NCBI RefSeq assembly: GCF_905171765.1
Contig: NC_053392.1
Coordinates: 35,782,956 to 35,846,955 of the forward strand
From: Bufo bufo
Taxonomy: Eukaryota; Chordata; Amphibia; Anura; Bufonidae
Direction: 5' to 3'
DNA: 64,000 nt
Part shown: piece after piece, positions 1-11,431 of the stretch
Layout of the letters: each line of letters opens with the position of its first letter
Position numbering within the stretch: the stretch's first letter is position 1
The notes under the pieces: model-generated
The model's input: the letters and a program-made list of their open reading frames with translations, nothing else
The model's database searches: none
Told to the model about the DNA's origin: nothing
Position numbers and translations under genes: made by a program

Positions 1-3000
1 ACTGTCGTTTGTACCCACTATGGACTTCAGTCTCTTTGCTTGGACTAAGGACCTCCACCTCTTCTGTAGAAGGCTCAAATGGCACAAGTTCTTTAAGAAC
101 TCCAATAGTGATACTTGCCATAGATTAGGGCTTGATGGACCGCGGTATGGAGAGGGTTAAACGGCTGACATCGCATCACAGATGTCAGACGTTAATACCA
201 GGGTGTCAGCAATGTGCTGACACTCTGGTATACCCACTGTACACCAACGATTATTCAAGGAGAGGCGGGCGGGGAATCGCGATCCCGCCTGCCGCCCGCC
301 TCCCGCACCGCCCACACCCCCCCCCTGCACCTCCCGCAGCCGTCAAATCATTCAGGGGTACAATCCGTCCCCCGCCTATCTGCCTTCCTCATCCTCCGGT
401 CCTCTCTCAAACGCCGTGCCACAACAGCCGCCTTTTCCCACTGCCTCTGCCTCTACTTCTTCTTCCTCTTTTTTAGACAAAGGGAGATCCCTTACCAGCT
501 TCGCGATTGCAATCGCTAGGACAGGGGCCATTGGACGACCTTCAAATTATCAACCTCTCAGCCCGGATCCTTCGTTCGGAGGAGGTGGGGGTCCTTAGGC
601 GGGGACCTTAGGCGGGGACTGTCGTTTGTACCCACTACGGACTTCAGTCTCTTTGCTTGGACTAAGGACCTCCACCTCTTCTGTAGAAGGCTCAAATGGC
701 ACAAGTTCTTTAAGAACTCCAATAGTGATACTTGCCATAGATTAGGGCTTGATGGACCGCTGTATGGAGAGGGTTAAACGGCTGACATCGCATCACAGAT
801 GTCAGACGTTAATACCAGGGACGCAGCAATGTGCTGACAGTCTGGTATACCCACTGTACACCAACGATTATTCAAGGAGAGGCGGGCGGGGAATCGCGAT
901 CCCGCCTGCCGCCCGCCTCCCGCACCGCCCACACCCCCCCCTGCACCTCCCGCAGCCATCAAATCATTCAGGGGTACAATCCGTCCCCCGCCTATCTGCC
1001 TTCCTCATCCTCCGGTCCTCTCTCAAACGCCGTGCCACAACAGCCGCCTTTTCCCACTGCCTCTGCCTCTACTTCTTCTTCCTCTTTTTTAGACAAAGGG
1101 AGATCCCTTACCAGCTTCGCGATCGCAATCGCTAGGACAGGGGCCATTGGACGACCTTCAAATTATCAACCTCTCAGCCCGGATCCTTCGTTCGGAGGAG
1201 GTGGGGGTCCTTAGGCGGGGACCTTAGGCGGGGACTGTCGTTTGTACCCACTACGGACTTCAGTCTCTTTGCTTGGACTAAGGACCTCCACCTCTTCTGT
1301 AGAAGGCTCAAATGGCACAAGTTCTTTAAGAACTCCAATAGTGATACTTGCCATAGATTAGGGCTTGATGGACCGCGGTATGGAGAGGGTTAAACGGCTG
1401 ACATCGCATCACAGATGTCAGACGTTAATACCAGGGTGTCAGCAATGTGCTGACACTCTGGTATACCCACTGTACACCAACGATTATTCAAGGAGAGGCG
1501 GGCGGGGAATCGCGATCCCGCCTGCCGCCCGCCTCCCGCACCGCCCACACCCCCCCCTGCACCTCCCGCAGCCGTCAAATCATTCAGGGGTACAATCCGT
1601 CCCCCGCCTATCTGCCTTCCTCATCCTCCGGTCCTCTCTCAAACGCCGTGCCACAACAGCCGCCTTTTCCCACTGCCTCTGCCTCTACTTCTTCTTCCTC
1701 TTTTTTAGACAAAGGGAGATCCCTTACCAGCTTCGCGATCGCAATCGCTAGGACAGGGGCCATTGGACGACCTTCAAATTATCAACCTCTCAGCCCGGAT
1801 CCTTCGTTCGGAGGAGGTGGGGGTCCTTAGGCGGGGACCTTAGGCGGGGACTGTCGTTTGTACCCACTACGGACTTCAGTCTCTTTGCTTGGACTAAGGA
1901 CCTCCACCTCTTCTGTAGAAGGCTCAAATGGCACAAGTTCTTTAAGAACTCCAATAGTGATACTTGCCATAGATTAGGGCTTGATGGACCGCTGTATGGA
2001 GAGGGTTAAACGGCTGACATCGCATCACAGATGTCAGACGTTAATACCAGGGTGTCAGCAATGTGCTGACACTCTGGTATACCCACTGTACACCAACGAT
2101 TATTCAAGGAGAGGCGGGCGGGGAATCGCGATCCCGCCTGCCGCCCGCCTCCCGCACCGCCCACACCCCCCCCTGCACCTCCCGCAGCCATCAAATCATT
2201 CAGGGGTACAATCCGTCCCCCGCCTATCTGCCTTCCTCATCCTCCGGTCCTCTCTCAAACGCCGTGCCACAACAGCCGCCTTTTCCCACTGCCTCTGCCT
2301 CTACTTCTTCTTCCTCTTTTTTAGACAAAGGGAGATCCCTTACCAGCTTCGCGATCGCAATCGCTAGGACAGGGGCCATTGGACGACCTTCAAATTATCA
2401 ACTTCTCAGCCCGGATCCTTCGTTCGGAGGAGGTGGGGGTCCTTAGGCGGGGACCTTAGGCGGGGACTGTCGTTTGTACCCACTACGGACTTCAGTCTCT
2501 TTGCTTGGACTAAGGACCTCCACCTCTTCTGTAGAAGGCTCAAATGGCACAAGTTCTTTAAGAACTCCAATAGTGATACTTGCCATAGATTAGGGCTTGA
2601 TGGACCGCGGTATGGAGAGGGTTAAACGGCTGACATCGCATCACAGATGTCAGACGTTAATACCAGGGTGTCAGCAATGTGCTGACACTCTGGTATACCC
2701 ACTGTACACCAACGATTATTCAAGGAGAGGCGGGCGGGGAATCGCGATCCCGCCTGCCGCCCGCCTCCCGCACCGCCCACACCCCCCCCTGCACCTCCCG
2801 CAGCCGTCAAATCATTCAGGGGTACAATCCGTCCCCCGCCTATCTGCCTTCCTCATCCTCCGGTCCTCTCTCAAACGCCGTGCCACAACAGCCGCCTTTT
2901 CCCACTGCCTCTGCCTCTACTTCTTCTTCCTCTTTTTTAGACAAAGGGAGATCCCTTACCAGCTTCGCGATCGCAATCGCTAGGACAGGGGCCATTGGAC

Positions 3001-3684
3001 GACCTTCAAATTATCAACCTCTCAGCCCGGATCCTTCGTTCGGAGGAGGTGGGGGTCCTTAGGCGGGGACCTTAGGCGGGGACTGTCGTTTGTACCCACT
3101 ACGGACTTCAGTCTCTTTGCTTGGACTAAGGACCTCCACCTCTTCTGTAGAAGGCTCAAATGGCACAAGTTCTTTAAGAACTCCAATAGTGATACTTGCC
3201 ATAGATTAGGGCTTGATGGACCGCTGTATGGAGAGGGTTAAACGGCTGACATCGCATCACAGATGTCAGACGTTAATACCAGGGTGTCAGCAATGTGCTG
3301 ACACTCTGGTATACCCACTGTACACCAACGATTATTCAAGGAGAGGCGGGCGGGGAATCGCGATCCCGCCTGCCGCCCGCCTCCCGCACCGCCCACACCC
3401 CCCCCTGCACCTCCCGCAGCCATCAAATCATTCAGGGGTACAATCCGTCCCCCGCCTATCTGCCTTCCTCATCCTCCGGTCCTCTCTCAAACGCCGTGCC
3501 ACAACAGCCGCCTTTTCCCACTGCCTCTGCCTCTACTTCTTCTTCCTCTTTTTTAGACAAAGGGAGATCCCTTACCAGCTTCGCGATCGCAATCGCTAGG
3601 ACAGGGGCCATTGGACGACCTTCAAATTATCAACCTCTCAGCCCGGATCCTTCGTTCGGAGGAGGTGGGGGTCCTTAGGCGGGG
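1..3684 (+). repeat. 616-bp tandem array: PLE 5' end plus target flank
   Basis: Five near-identical units begin at 1, 618, 1234, 1850 and 2466, and a sixth, shorter unit runs 3082-3684. Each unit has two parts. About 137 bp match the start of the PLE coding region (compare 3685-3820). About 224 bp match the R340 family near 9468-9692, including the hairpin GTGTCAGCAATGTGCTGACAC-like block. The rest is the PLE 5' leader. Sequence resembling the flank resumes right after the PLE (near 8140). The unit therefore looks like a local tandem duplication across the PLE/target junction. The left end is cut by the window, so the copy number is unknown. Short frames inside the units are not credible genes. 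Confidence 0.9.
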
Positions 3685-5116
3685 ACTGTCGTTTGTACCC
3701 ACTACGGACTTCAGTCTCTTTGCTTGGACTAAGGACCTCCACCTCTTCTGTAGAAGGCTCAAATGGCACAAGTTCTTTAAGAACTCCAATAGTGATACTT
3801 GCCATAGATTAGGGCTTGATGAGGGTGATTACGGCGATATTCAAAATCTCATTGATCTCAGTAGTGAGCAGTATAAAACCCCCGGAACGGGTCCATTCAC
3901 TACATTACGGCCCAGAAGCACAAGAATGCCTCCTCCATCGAGCTCTGAGCACATCAACATATTTCTCCAGTTGGTCACACGGGACCTTGATCAGTTGGAA
4001 CATGTGAGACCCAGGACTTTTAACCTCTCTGTCACAGAGATGCAGGCACTCAGGTCACTCGAGAAGGATGATACTATTGTCATTAAACCATCCGACAAGG
4101 GTGGCAACTTAGTCATCCTTGATTGCGATAGGTATAAAAATATGTGTCTGGACCTCTTGAAGGACAGAGGGTGTTACGAGATTTTATCCACTAACCCGAC
4201 ACAAATGTATCTGGGGGAACTTAAGAACATCCTGAGTAAGGGTGCATTGAATAAGGTCATAAGTGCAGCTGAATATGACTTTTTACTGCCGGCTAACCCA
4301 CTGATAGCCACATTCTATGGCCTTCCGAAAGTACATAAGGGGACATCTCCCCTTAAAGGTCGCCCGATCGTCTCAGGCGTCAATTGCTTAACCCAGAACT
4401 GTGGTATCTATCTGGACCAGATTCTGAGGGAGTTCGTCGTGTCCCTCCCGGCATACACGAGGGACACGATGGACTTCCTCTATAAAATTAACACCTTGAA
4501 TCTCGATCCAGACTGTTTACTGGGCAGCATTGACGTCGAGGCGTTGTACAGTTCCATACCGCATGATCAGGGTCTCAAGGCTGTTGACCATTACCTGAAA
4601 ACCAGGGGTATCCATTGTTTTCCACATAATGCTTTCATGTGCCCCAACTTTTCTCTTTTTGATGCACGGTTCTACCACCAGCTCAGGGGGACGGCAATAG
4701 GCAGCCCATGTGCCCCATCTTATGCCAATCTCTTCCTGGGCTGGTGGGAGGACACCCACGTGTTTCCGGACCACGTCGTCTGGTGGGCGGATAATATCCA
4801 ATTTTGGACACGTTACATAGACGACGTGTTCGTTGTCTGGAAGGGTGATCCTCATAGTTTTAAACAGTTTGTACTGGATCTTAATCAGAACCAGGTGGGC
4901 CTCAGGTTCACCTATGAGATGGATCCTGTGTCCATTGCCTTCCTCGATGTGAGGGTAACCAAGGTAGGGGACTCTCTATCCACCAATATTTACCGTAAGA
5001 ACACTGCCACAAACTCCCTGCTTCATTGGAGCAGTTACCACCCTATCCCTCTGAAACGGGGTATACCCAGAGGTCAATACCTCAGGGTAAGGAGGAACTG
5101 CTCCAATAATACATAA
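3611..5116 (+). pseudogene. PLE reverse transcriptase, ended by a premature stop
   Basis: This is the polymerase part of a PLE protein, which copies the element RNA into DNA. Visible motifs are FYGLPKVHKG near residue 235, motif A with SIDVEALYSSIP near 306 (catalytic Asp), motif B with RGTAIGSPCAPSYANLF near 360, and motif C with RYIDDVFVVW near 400 (YIDD box). The frame is open upstream of 3611 back to a stop near 3551 but has no ATG there; the marked start is a TTG, so the true start is unknown. It ends at TAA 5114-5116, and the same frame then continues into the endonuclease. The break is therefore a single nonsense codon, not a frameshift. The absence of an early ATG could reflect an upstream exon or decay. 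Confidence 0.85.
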
Positions 5117-5926
5117 TTTTTCAATGAGGCTGGCAGTTTGCAGCTGAGACTCCTGGCAAGGGGGTATCCCAGAGGAGTACTTCGGGAGGCGTATCAATGC
5201 GCAGCAGCTAAACCTCGAACCGCACTTCTGGTTCCGAGATGTAGAACCACTGATGGTCCCCAACCAGCACGGATCATTGCCAACTTTGACACTGCTAATC
5301 GTGAAATTAGGGAAGTCCTTACTAAATATTGGCCTATACTACATATGGACTCCGACCTATCAGACATTGTGAGTAAATACCCCTCGGTCTCCTACAGACG
5401 GGGTAGGAGCCTGAAGGATCGTCTTGTCTGCAGCCACTTTTCACCAACAACTAAAGGTGGCTGCTGGTTAGATCGAACACCCATCGGCGTCTTCAAATGC
5501 GGGAGATGTAAGGCCTGTAAATACATCTCGACTGCAAAGACCATCACTTGCTCGGTCACGGGTCATTCCTATCAGGTTCGCGATTTTATCAACTGCGTGT
5601 CTAAGGGTTTGGTGTATCTTTGCCAGTGCCCTTGTTCCATGGACTACGTGGGTAAGACCATACGTGAGTTCAGGAGAAGAATCCTTGAACACATTAACGA
5701 TGTAATCAAGAAGGAGCCAACACCCTTGGCCATCCACGTTAATGATTGTCATGGGGGAGATTCTTCAGTTCTCCGGTTCACCATCCTTGAATTGGTGCCC
5801 CCCTCTCCACGTGGAGGCGACTGGGACAGGCGAATTTTACAGAAGGAGAGCGAATGGATACATAAGTTCCGTTCACAATCTCCTCGTGGTCTCAACGAGC
5901 GTCTCACTTTTTCATGCTTTTTATGA
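5117..5926 (+). pseudogene. PLE GIY-YIG endonuclease domain
   Basis: This is the C-terminal part of the PLE protein, in the same frame as the reverse transcriptase and separated from it by one stop codon. It contains a linker of the form YRRGRSLKDRLVCSHF, then cysteine pairs (CGRCKAC) that may bind zinc, then the GIY-YIG core seen as VYLCQCPCSMDYVGKT followed by FRRRILEHIND with the conserved arginine. In PLEs this nuclease nicks the target to prime reverse transcription. It ends at the natural stop after LTFSCFL. The first methionine-like codon after the stop is not an ATG, so independent translation is unlikely. Confidence 0.85.
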
Positions 5927-7640
5927 ATTCTATCTTTACCTCTGCCCGCATTCACTCCCTCCCCTCGTCCTCTTCTTTCTCCTTCCCCCCCTTCCCCTTT
6001 CCCCCCCTTCCCCTTTTCCCCCTTCCTCCCCCCCCCAGGAGTCAATCATTCATCTACTGATTTATGTACTCATTCATTTAGTTATTTTATTCATTTATAT
6101 TATGATCTTTTCATTAATACCATATTTCTTACATTCCCATTATTACTGCATTTATTCTGTTCTGCTGCAGCCCTGGCCTCGTACGGGGACTTTCCCTGCT
6201 ATGTCTCGTCCGCCACTGTGGCCATCCGTAAAAATATTAAGTATTCCCTGTCACTTAGCCTGGGTACGTGAAGTACCCAAACGTAATATTTAGCATGGTG
6301 TGGCCTTTTATCTGTGCACACCGTCAATCTGGCACCTTGTCATCAGTGAGGTGGCCAGTTACATATCTGAGTATTTTTTGCATTTCTCTATATATTCCAT
6401 TCTTTGCACATTTTCCTCCCCCCCCTCTCCTCCCCCCCCCCCTCGTCAGTTTCTCCATCCTTTAGCCCTAACCTTCACCATCAATATGCCGATTGTCGTT
6501 ACCTACCCCATACTGGGTTTAATGTCAACTCTATCATGTTTAATGTACCACCCCTGTACCACTTCAATTTAATTAGATCTGCCTGGTTACCTATAGGGCT
6601 AATACAGCGGTTGGTGCCACTCTGTACTCGGGGCTTGCGCTCCATACGCCGGACACCCTGTCTGGTTTTAACCCGGAAGTGTTTCCTCCGGCATGCGTTC
6701 CACGCTGGCACGCATGCCTAACGCCGGCCACATCTGCGTCTCACATACCGGATATCCGCCCGGCAGCGGCCTGACTGGGTTCCTCTGGCGTGCGTTCCTC
6801 TGTGGAACGCACATACAACGGCGGTCATTCAGCAGCGGCTCTTGATGGAGGCTTTTCACCTGGGGTTGGTTGCCCCCCCCCCCATTAGGTGGCGGGCTGG
6901 GCATTTAAAGGGCGGGGGTTTTCATTACCATTGCTCCAGACCCTCTTCCTATATCAGTGTCGGCACCATGTGAGTACCTACTCCACTGTTTTCATGCTTC
7001 CCATAGTTCGTCTTCAGGTTTATCACTACAGCCTCATTATATTCCCAGGCACTTTATGGCTGGTAGCTCTGCATCATAGGAGCTATACCCTGCGAGATCG
7101 TTCTACACTGGGAGTGAATGTCAGGTATCGTAGTTCATCTTCACTTCTATTCCTTAGAGTTGAGGGGTTAACTAAATATTATCATTATGGTGTTTACTCT
7201 GTCTCTTACAGCTATATCCATCATGGTTTGGGGTCATTACCTTTGATGCCCTTTCATGAGCACCTTCACAATTCATCATTTTGTGATAGTGGCGCTCTCT
7301 GTGACTCCAGGTATTCATTTATTCACTTATTTATTCAGAACTGGATGTGCATTTTCATGGCTATTTCTCAGATTTATTTATGTTTCCATCTATGTCTTTA
7401 TTCCCTGTAGAGACGTGCTTTTTGCATTCACTCATCTTACTCCATCGCCTACCTCACTACCCAGTGACTGTATGTACTCTGCCATCTGGCTCCGATTTAT
7501 TGATTCTTGTTTATATCCTTTTTGGGTCTGGTGTCTTTACGTAATTTTCTAAACGCAAGTATAAATTACGCATTACTATTAGACGGGGCCTACTGTATTT
7601 ATTTTTGGGCTTCCTGTATATCCTATACCTACCTCGTATT
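5927..7640 (+). other. PLE 3' non-coding region
   Basis: No credible gene is seen. The stretch starts with pyrimidine-rich sequence containing long C runs (about 5985-6035 and 6415-6445). It continues through a GC-rich part (6600-6900) with repeated 'gcgttcca' segments that resemble the PLE fragment at 29300-29480. A TTTAAAGG box sits at 6903-6910, and the region leads into the hammerhead-like motif. The order GC-rich block, TATA-like box, hammerhead resembles 29300-29722, which suggests both are PLE terminal (pLTR) sequence. Confidence 0.5.
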
Positions 7641-7682
7641 ACCCCCTGATGATCCCATTTTGTGGGTGAAACGCGTCGGGGT
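7641..7682 (+). ncRNA. hammerhead-ribozyme-like motif of the PLE
   Basis: The hammerhead core is visible: CTGATGA at 7646-7652, GAAA at 7668-7671 and the cleavage triplet GTC at 7675-7677. Stem I is ACCCC (7641-7645) with GGGGT (7678-7682), five perfect pairs. Stem II is CCCA with TGGG (7654-7657, 7663-7666), but the pair next to the core is a T-T mismatch. Stem III is only two pairs with a two-base loop, as reported for the minimal hammerheads of PLEs, which are thought to act best as dimers. The core mismatch may weaken activity. Confidence 0.65.
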
Positions 7683-8116
7683 TGTTTTTGTATCTTTTGT
7701 ACATCATTTAATTATCTTATCAGTGTCTCTTTGTGTGTGTGTTTTGTCTGCGTATTTTTAACCACTAGGTGGACCCTGTACCTCCTGGCAACCGGTCACG
7801 AGGGCCTTATACAGTGGACACCTCTTTGTTTCTATTTTTGTTTTTGTGCTAGTCATCTGTCGGGGGGCCACTTTGACACTAGTATCTTTCCACCTGTTAC
7901 CTTATCAGGGTCAGACAGGAGATTGAGGCTAGGCACGAGGACAGGGAGTCCCCACCACCAGGAGATGTCCCTGGGCAGAGGACCAGATCAGGGTAGCAGT
8001 GGTAGGGACATCTTCCCCACCACTCACCCAGTACGTCCTATTATGTTGTGGCCCACCCGATTGACTATGTAGAGGTTTATTTTTCTCATTAAATTTAGTC
8101 ATCGTATCATCTAATA

Positions 8117-10018
8117 GGGTACAATTGCTGGACTTTGTGCAGGGGGGGTGAAACATATATAGTTTAGGCATACTAAAGTTTCTGATCCCCGCGGAAAATT
8201 AGCCAAAAAATTGCTGTTTTGGCACTGCTTTTATTTTTTATTATTTACAACGTTCGACAGGTTAGATCATGTGCTATTTTTATAGAGCAGGTTCTTACGG
8301 ACGTGGCAATACCTAATATGTGTACTTTTTTATTTATTTAGGTTTTACACAATAATATCATTTTTTAAACAAAAAAAAATCATGTTTTAGTGTCTCTATA
8401 GTCTGAGAGCCATAGTTTTTTCAGTTTTTAGGCGATTGTCTCAGGTTGGGTATCATTTTTGCGGGATGAGATGACGGTTAGATTGGTACTATTTTGGGGT
8501 GCATATGACTTTTTGATTGCTTGCTATTACACTTTTTGTGATGTAAGGTAACAAAAAAATAGCTTTTTTGACACCGTTTTTTTTTTTTTTTTTTTTTACA
8601 GTGTTCACCTGAGGGGTTAGGTCATGTGGTATTTTTATAGAGCAGGTTCTTACGGACGTGGCAATACCTAATTTGGCTACTTTTTTTAATTTATCTAGCT
8701 TTTACACAATAATATCATTTTTGATCCAAAAAAAAATCATCTTTTAGTGTCTCCATAGTCTGAGAGCCATAGTTTTTTCAGTTTTTAGGCGATTGCATCA
8801 TCTAGGGGCTCATTTTTTGTGGGATGAGGTGACGGTTTGATTGGTACTATTTTGATCACTTTTATTACCTTTTTTGGGAAGTAAGGTGGGCAAAATTTCT
8901 ATTTCCTCATAGTTTTTATTTTTTTATTTTTATGGCGTTCACAGTGCGGGGAAAGTAACATGACTGTTTTATAGATAAGGTAGTTACGGACGCGGCGATA
9001 CCTAATATGTGTAGTGTATTTTATTTTTTTTATTTTTATTCAGTGATAAATGTGTTTTTCTTTATCTTTACTTTTTTTTTACTTTTTTTTTACTTTTTTT
9101 TTGACCCAGACCCACTTGGTTCTTGAAGATCCAGTGGTTCTGATGTCTGTATAATACAGTACAGTACAGTATATAGTGTATTGTACTGTATTTTACTTAC
9201 ACTTTGTCTTAACAGATCTATGCCTTTAGCACAGATCTGTTCAGCACCATGGACAGCAGGATGCCTGAGAAGGCATCCTGTTGCCATGGGAACCTTCCGC
9301 GTCTGCCACAACTGCGCAGACGGGGAAGGGTAAGGAGGGGGGGCTGTCTGGGGGCTGTCTGGGGGCTCCCTCCCTCTCCCATCGGGGGGCTGCAAAGGTA
9401 CAGCAGCCCTCCGATGGGAGAGGGAGGGAGCTCCCTAACTGTTATCCTTTTCCATACAGCGGTCCGTACGGACCGCGGTATGGAAAGGGTTAAACGGCTG
9501 ACATCGCAGCACAGATGTCAGCCGTTTATACCAGAGTGTCAGCAATGTGCTGACACTCTGGTATACCCACTGGCCACCAACGATTATTCAAGAGGAGGCG
9601 CGCGGGGGATCGCGATCCCGCCTGACGCACCGCTCGCACCGCCTGTAACACCCACCCCCTGCACCACCCGCCGGCATAACATCATTCAGGGGTGCAGGGG
9701 GGTGAAAAATCGTTATTTTGGTAATTTTAAAGTTTCTGATCAGAAACTGCAGAAAGCGCTACAAACCGCAGGTCTGAATTGACCTGCGGTTTGCAGCGAT
9801 CGCCGATAGTGGGGGGGGGTCACAGGACCCCCCTCGGCATTGACCCAAGGTGCCTGGCTGTGTGTAACATGGTGACAGTTTAATGCCATGACGTGTATAC
9901 TCGTCATGGAGTGCTAAGTAGCAGTGTTCCATGACGAGTATACTCGTCATAGGTCGGGAAGGGGTTAAGTACCAGGTCATAAGGGCGTACCTGTACGCCC
10001 TGTGTCCTGAAGAGGTTA
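8117..10018 (+). repeat. R340-family repeat, plus orientation
   Basis: This is an interspersed AT-rich family without coding capacity. Three diverged ~340-bp units carry the phrase 'ttacggacgtggcaatacctaat' or a close variant at about 8293, 8649 and 8984. They are followed by a hairpin string (9144-9480), a GC-rich block and a terminal part with the palindrome ATGACGAGTATACTCGTCAT (near 9931). The same family occurs in reverse orientation at 24391-25067 and 35271-37205. It is probably a non-autonomous DNA transposon, but I found no convincing terminal repeats and cannot name it. Confidence 0.7.
9144..9480 (+). repeat. string of consecutive hairpins inside R340
   Basis: Successive self-complementary blocks are visible: an alternating 'acagtacagtac' block around 9150-9192, AACAGATCT/AGATCTGTT at 9211-9241, AGGATGCC/GGCATCCT near 9258-9280, and a long pair CTCCCTCCCTCTCCCATCGG / CCGATGGGAGAGGGAGGGAG at about 9365-9432. 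Spacing between hairpins is short. The same style of hairpin string is seen in the reverse copy at 24650-24795 and in a different repeat at 49915-50345. Confidence 0.7.
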
Positions 10019-10534
10019 AACCCTAAATAAACCCAGACCAATTGCCCTAGAAATTGGTATATAACACCCTCTAGTCTCCTAGGAATTGTTCAGATAAGGT
10101 GTTATATCTTTTTGTTAATTATTTTATGAATTTTTCCATTTTGTCCCCCCACCACTCCTTCCTCCCTACGCTTTGGAACACAATGACAGCAATAGTAAAT
10201 CATAAAAGAAAAAAGGTATAGTGGCTCACCCATCTCAATTTCTGGTATTAGGTGCACTGTTATAGGCCCACCCCTTGACCTTTTAGTGTTAATAATCTAT
10301 ATTATAAGGTATTAACAGGCACTCAGTCACCTAGGGCTGCATTGAAGATTAATTCTTTAATACACCAATTATATCAGACATAAATAAATAATTAAATGAA
10401 ATAAACACTGCAAAAAACAAAAAAATATTCAAATAAAAAATAGTAAAAAAAAGAAATTGTAAAAAATCTGAAATGCAATAAACGTGTTGGCATCCGAAGG
10501 TTATAAGGTGGTTAGTCAGTTATTAATTGTATAT
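10019..10534. other. no gene seen; AT-rich flank
   Basis: Contains the partly inverted phrases 'tatataacacc' (10059-10069) and 'ggtgttatat' (10099-10108) and A-rich sequence around 10380-10460. No coding potential or clear repeat family was recognised. It is the left flank of the DIRS/Ngaro element. Confidence 0.4.
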
Positions 10535-10616
10535 GTTGAAGGCTGGCCGAAGGCTAGCCTGGATTTGTGGGAGGAGCCTGTGCCTTTATAGACGGCACTG
10601 CTCACAGGGGAATCAC
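10535..10616 (+). repeat. split direct repeat A1
   Basis: Starts GTTGAAGGCTGGCCGAAGG and shares about 80 bp with A2 at 16321-16397, including the phrase 'gtgggaggagcctgtgcc'. It marks the left end of the DIRS/Ngaro element. Confidence 0.8.
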
Positions 10617-11431
10617 GGCAGGTGATGTCAGTTACGAGACGGAGGGTTTGCAGAAGCCGGGCTCTCCCACTTCTACTACGAGTGTTCTGGAGGATTTATG
10701 ATCGCACCTTTCGGGTTTGTGAAGCTGGGTGGGGGAAGGTGAGGAAGGATCTATTTTGGAGGTATTTTTATTACATGCAGTTCTGGATTGAGCACTAGAG
10801 GTCAGCTTTGCAAGGGTATTTCCACAAATCGTGCGAACGGTTGTAGTCTCAACTGGGCATGATTGTCAGTGCATGTGCAACTGCTTTTCACTAGGTTCTG
10901 TCAATTGGGGCTGCTTGCATGTTTTTTTTTTGTTTTAGTTTTTTTTGGGGCCCATCGTGCGTCAGTTCAAACAGTACATGCTTATCATAGCTGGTATTTC
11001 TCTCACATCGTTTAGCTCTTGACGATAAAAAAAAAACCAAAACAATCATACACACATTAGTTAGGTAGATAGACAAATTTTGTCGTGAGGACATACATGC
11101 TTATACATGAGGTAGACTAGTTCCATACGTCATATGGTCAGTTTTCCACAATTCCTATTCTTATACTTTACCTGCCACGTCTGCAGGTACGTTAGCCCAC
11201 AGTATTCGTTTATAATTCATCTGTCACGTCGCAGATTCAAACTCGGGCTCGCTTTTTTTACGTCAGTGGAAACGACTAACATACTTCGTGTCGGCCTTGT
11301 TGGCATTCGCATACATTCCAAACACGCTGCATGGTGAGGGGAGGGGGGTTTGAGTCTTTCACCTTGTCTGCTTGCACTTGGGCAGCAGGGCTTATGTATC
11401 ACAATTAGTTTTGTTTGGTTGTTTCAGTGGT

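Larger units (their letters stand above)
3445..8116 (+). mobile_element. Penelope-like retroelement (PLE), near full length
   Basis: The body contains a PLE reverse transcriptase, a C-terminal GIY-YIG endonuclease and a long 3' non-coding region with a hammerhead-like motif, which is the established PLE layout. The nine bases GGGTACAAT occur at both edges (3436-3444 and 8117-8125), consistent with a target-site duplication. Sequence on both sides resembles the R340 repeat family, so the PLE probably landed in an R340 copy. The coding frame is broken by one in-frame stop codon. The 5' boundary is less certain because the tandem array also contains the leader. Confidence 0.8.

Noticed and set aside
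132..3678. Repeated 60-128-residue frames in the 616-bp array
   Set aside because: They overlap in several frames, recur with every unit, and are built of PLE leader and R340 sequence; no motif or start context supports translation.
5742..6465. Hydrophobic frames downstream of the PLE endonuclease
   Set aside because: They lie in pyrimidine-rich non-coding sequence, which reads as Pro/Ser/Leu-rich in any frame; no homology or start context.
6889..7761. Several overlapping hydrophobic plus-strand frames, possibly a membrane protein
   Set aside because: The sequence is T-rich, which gives Phe/Leu/Tyr-rich translations in all frames; it lies in the PLE 3' region next to the ribozyme-like motif.
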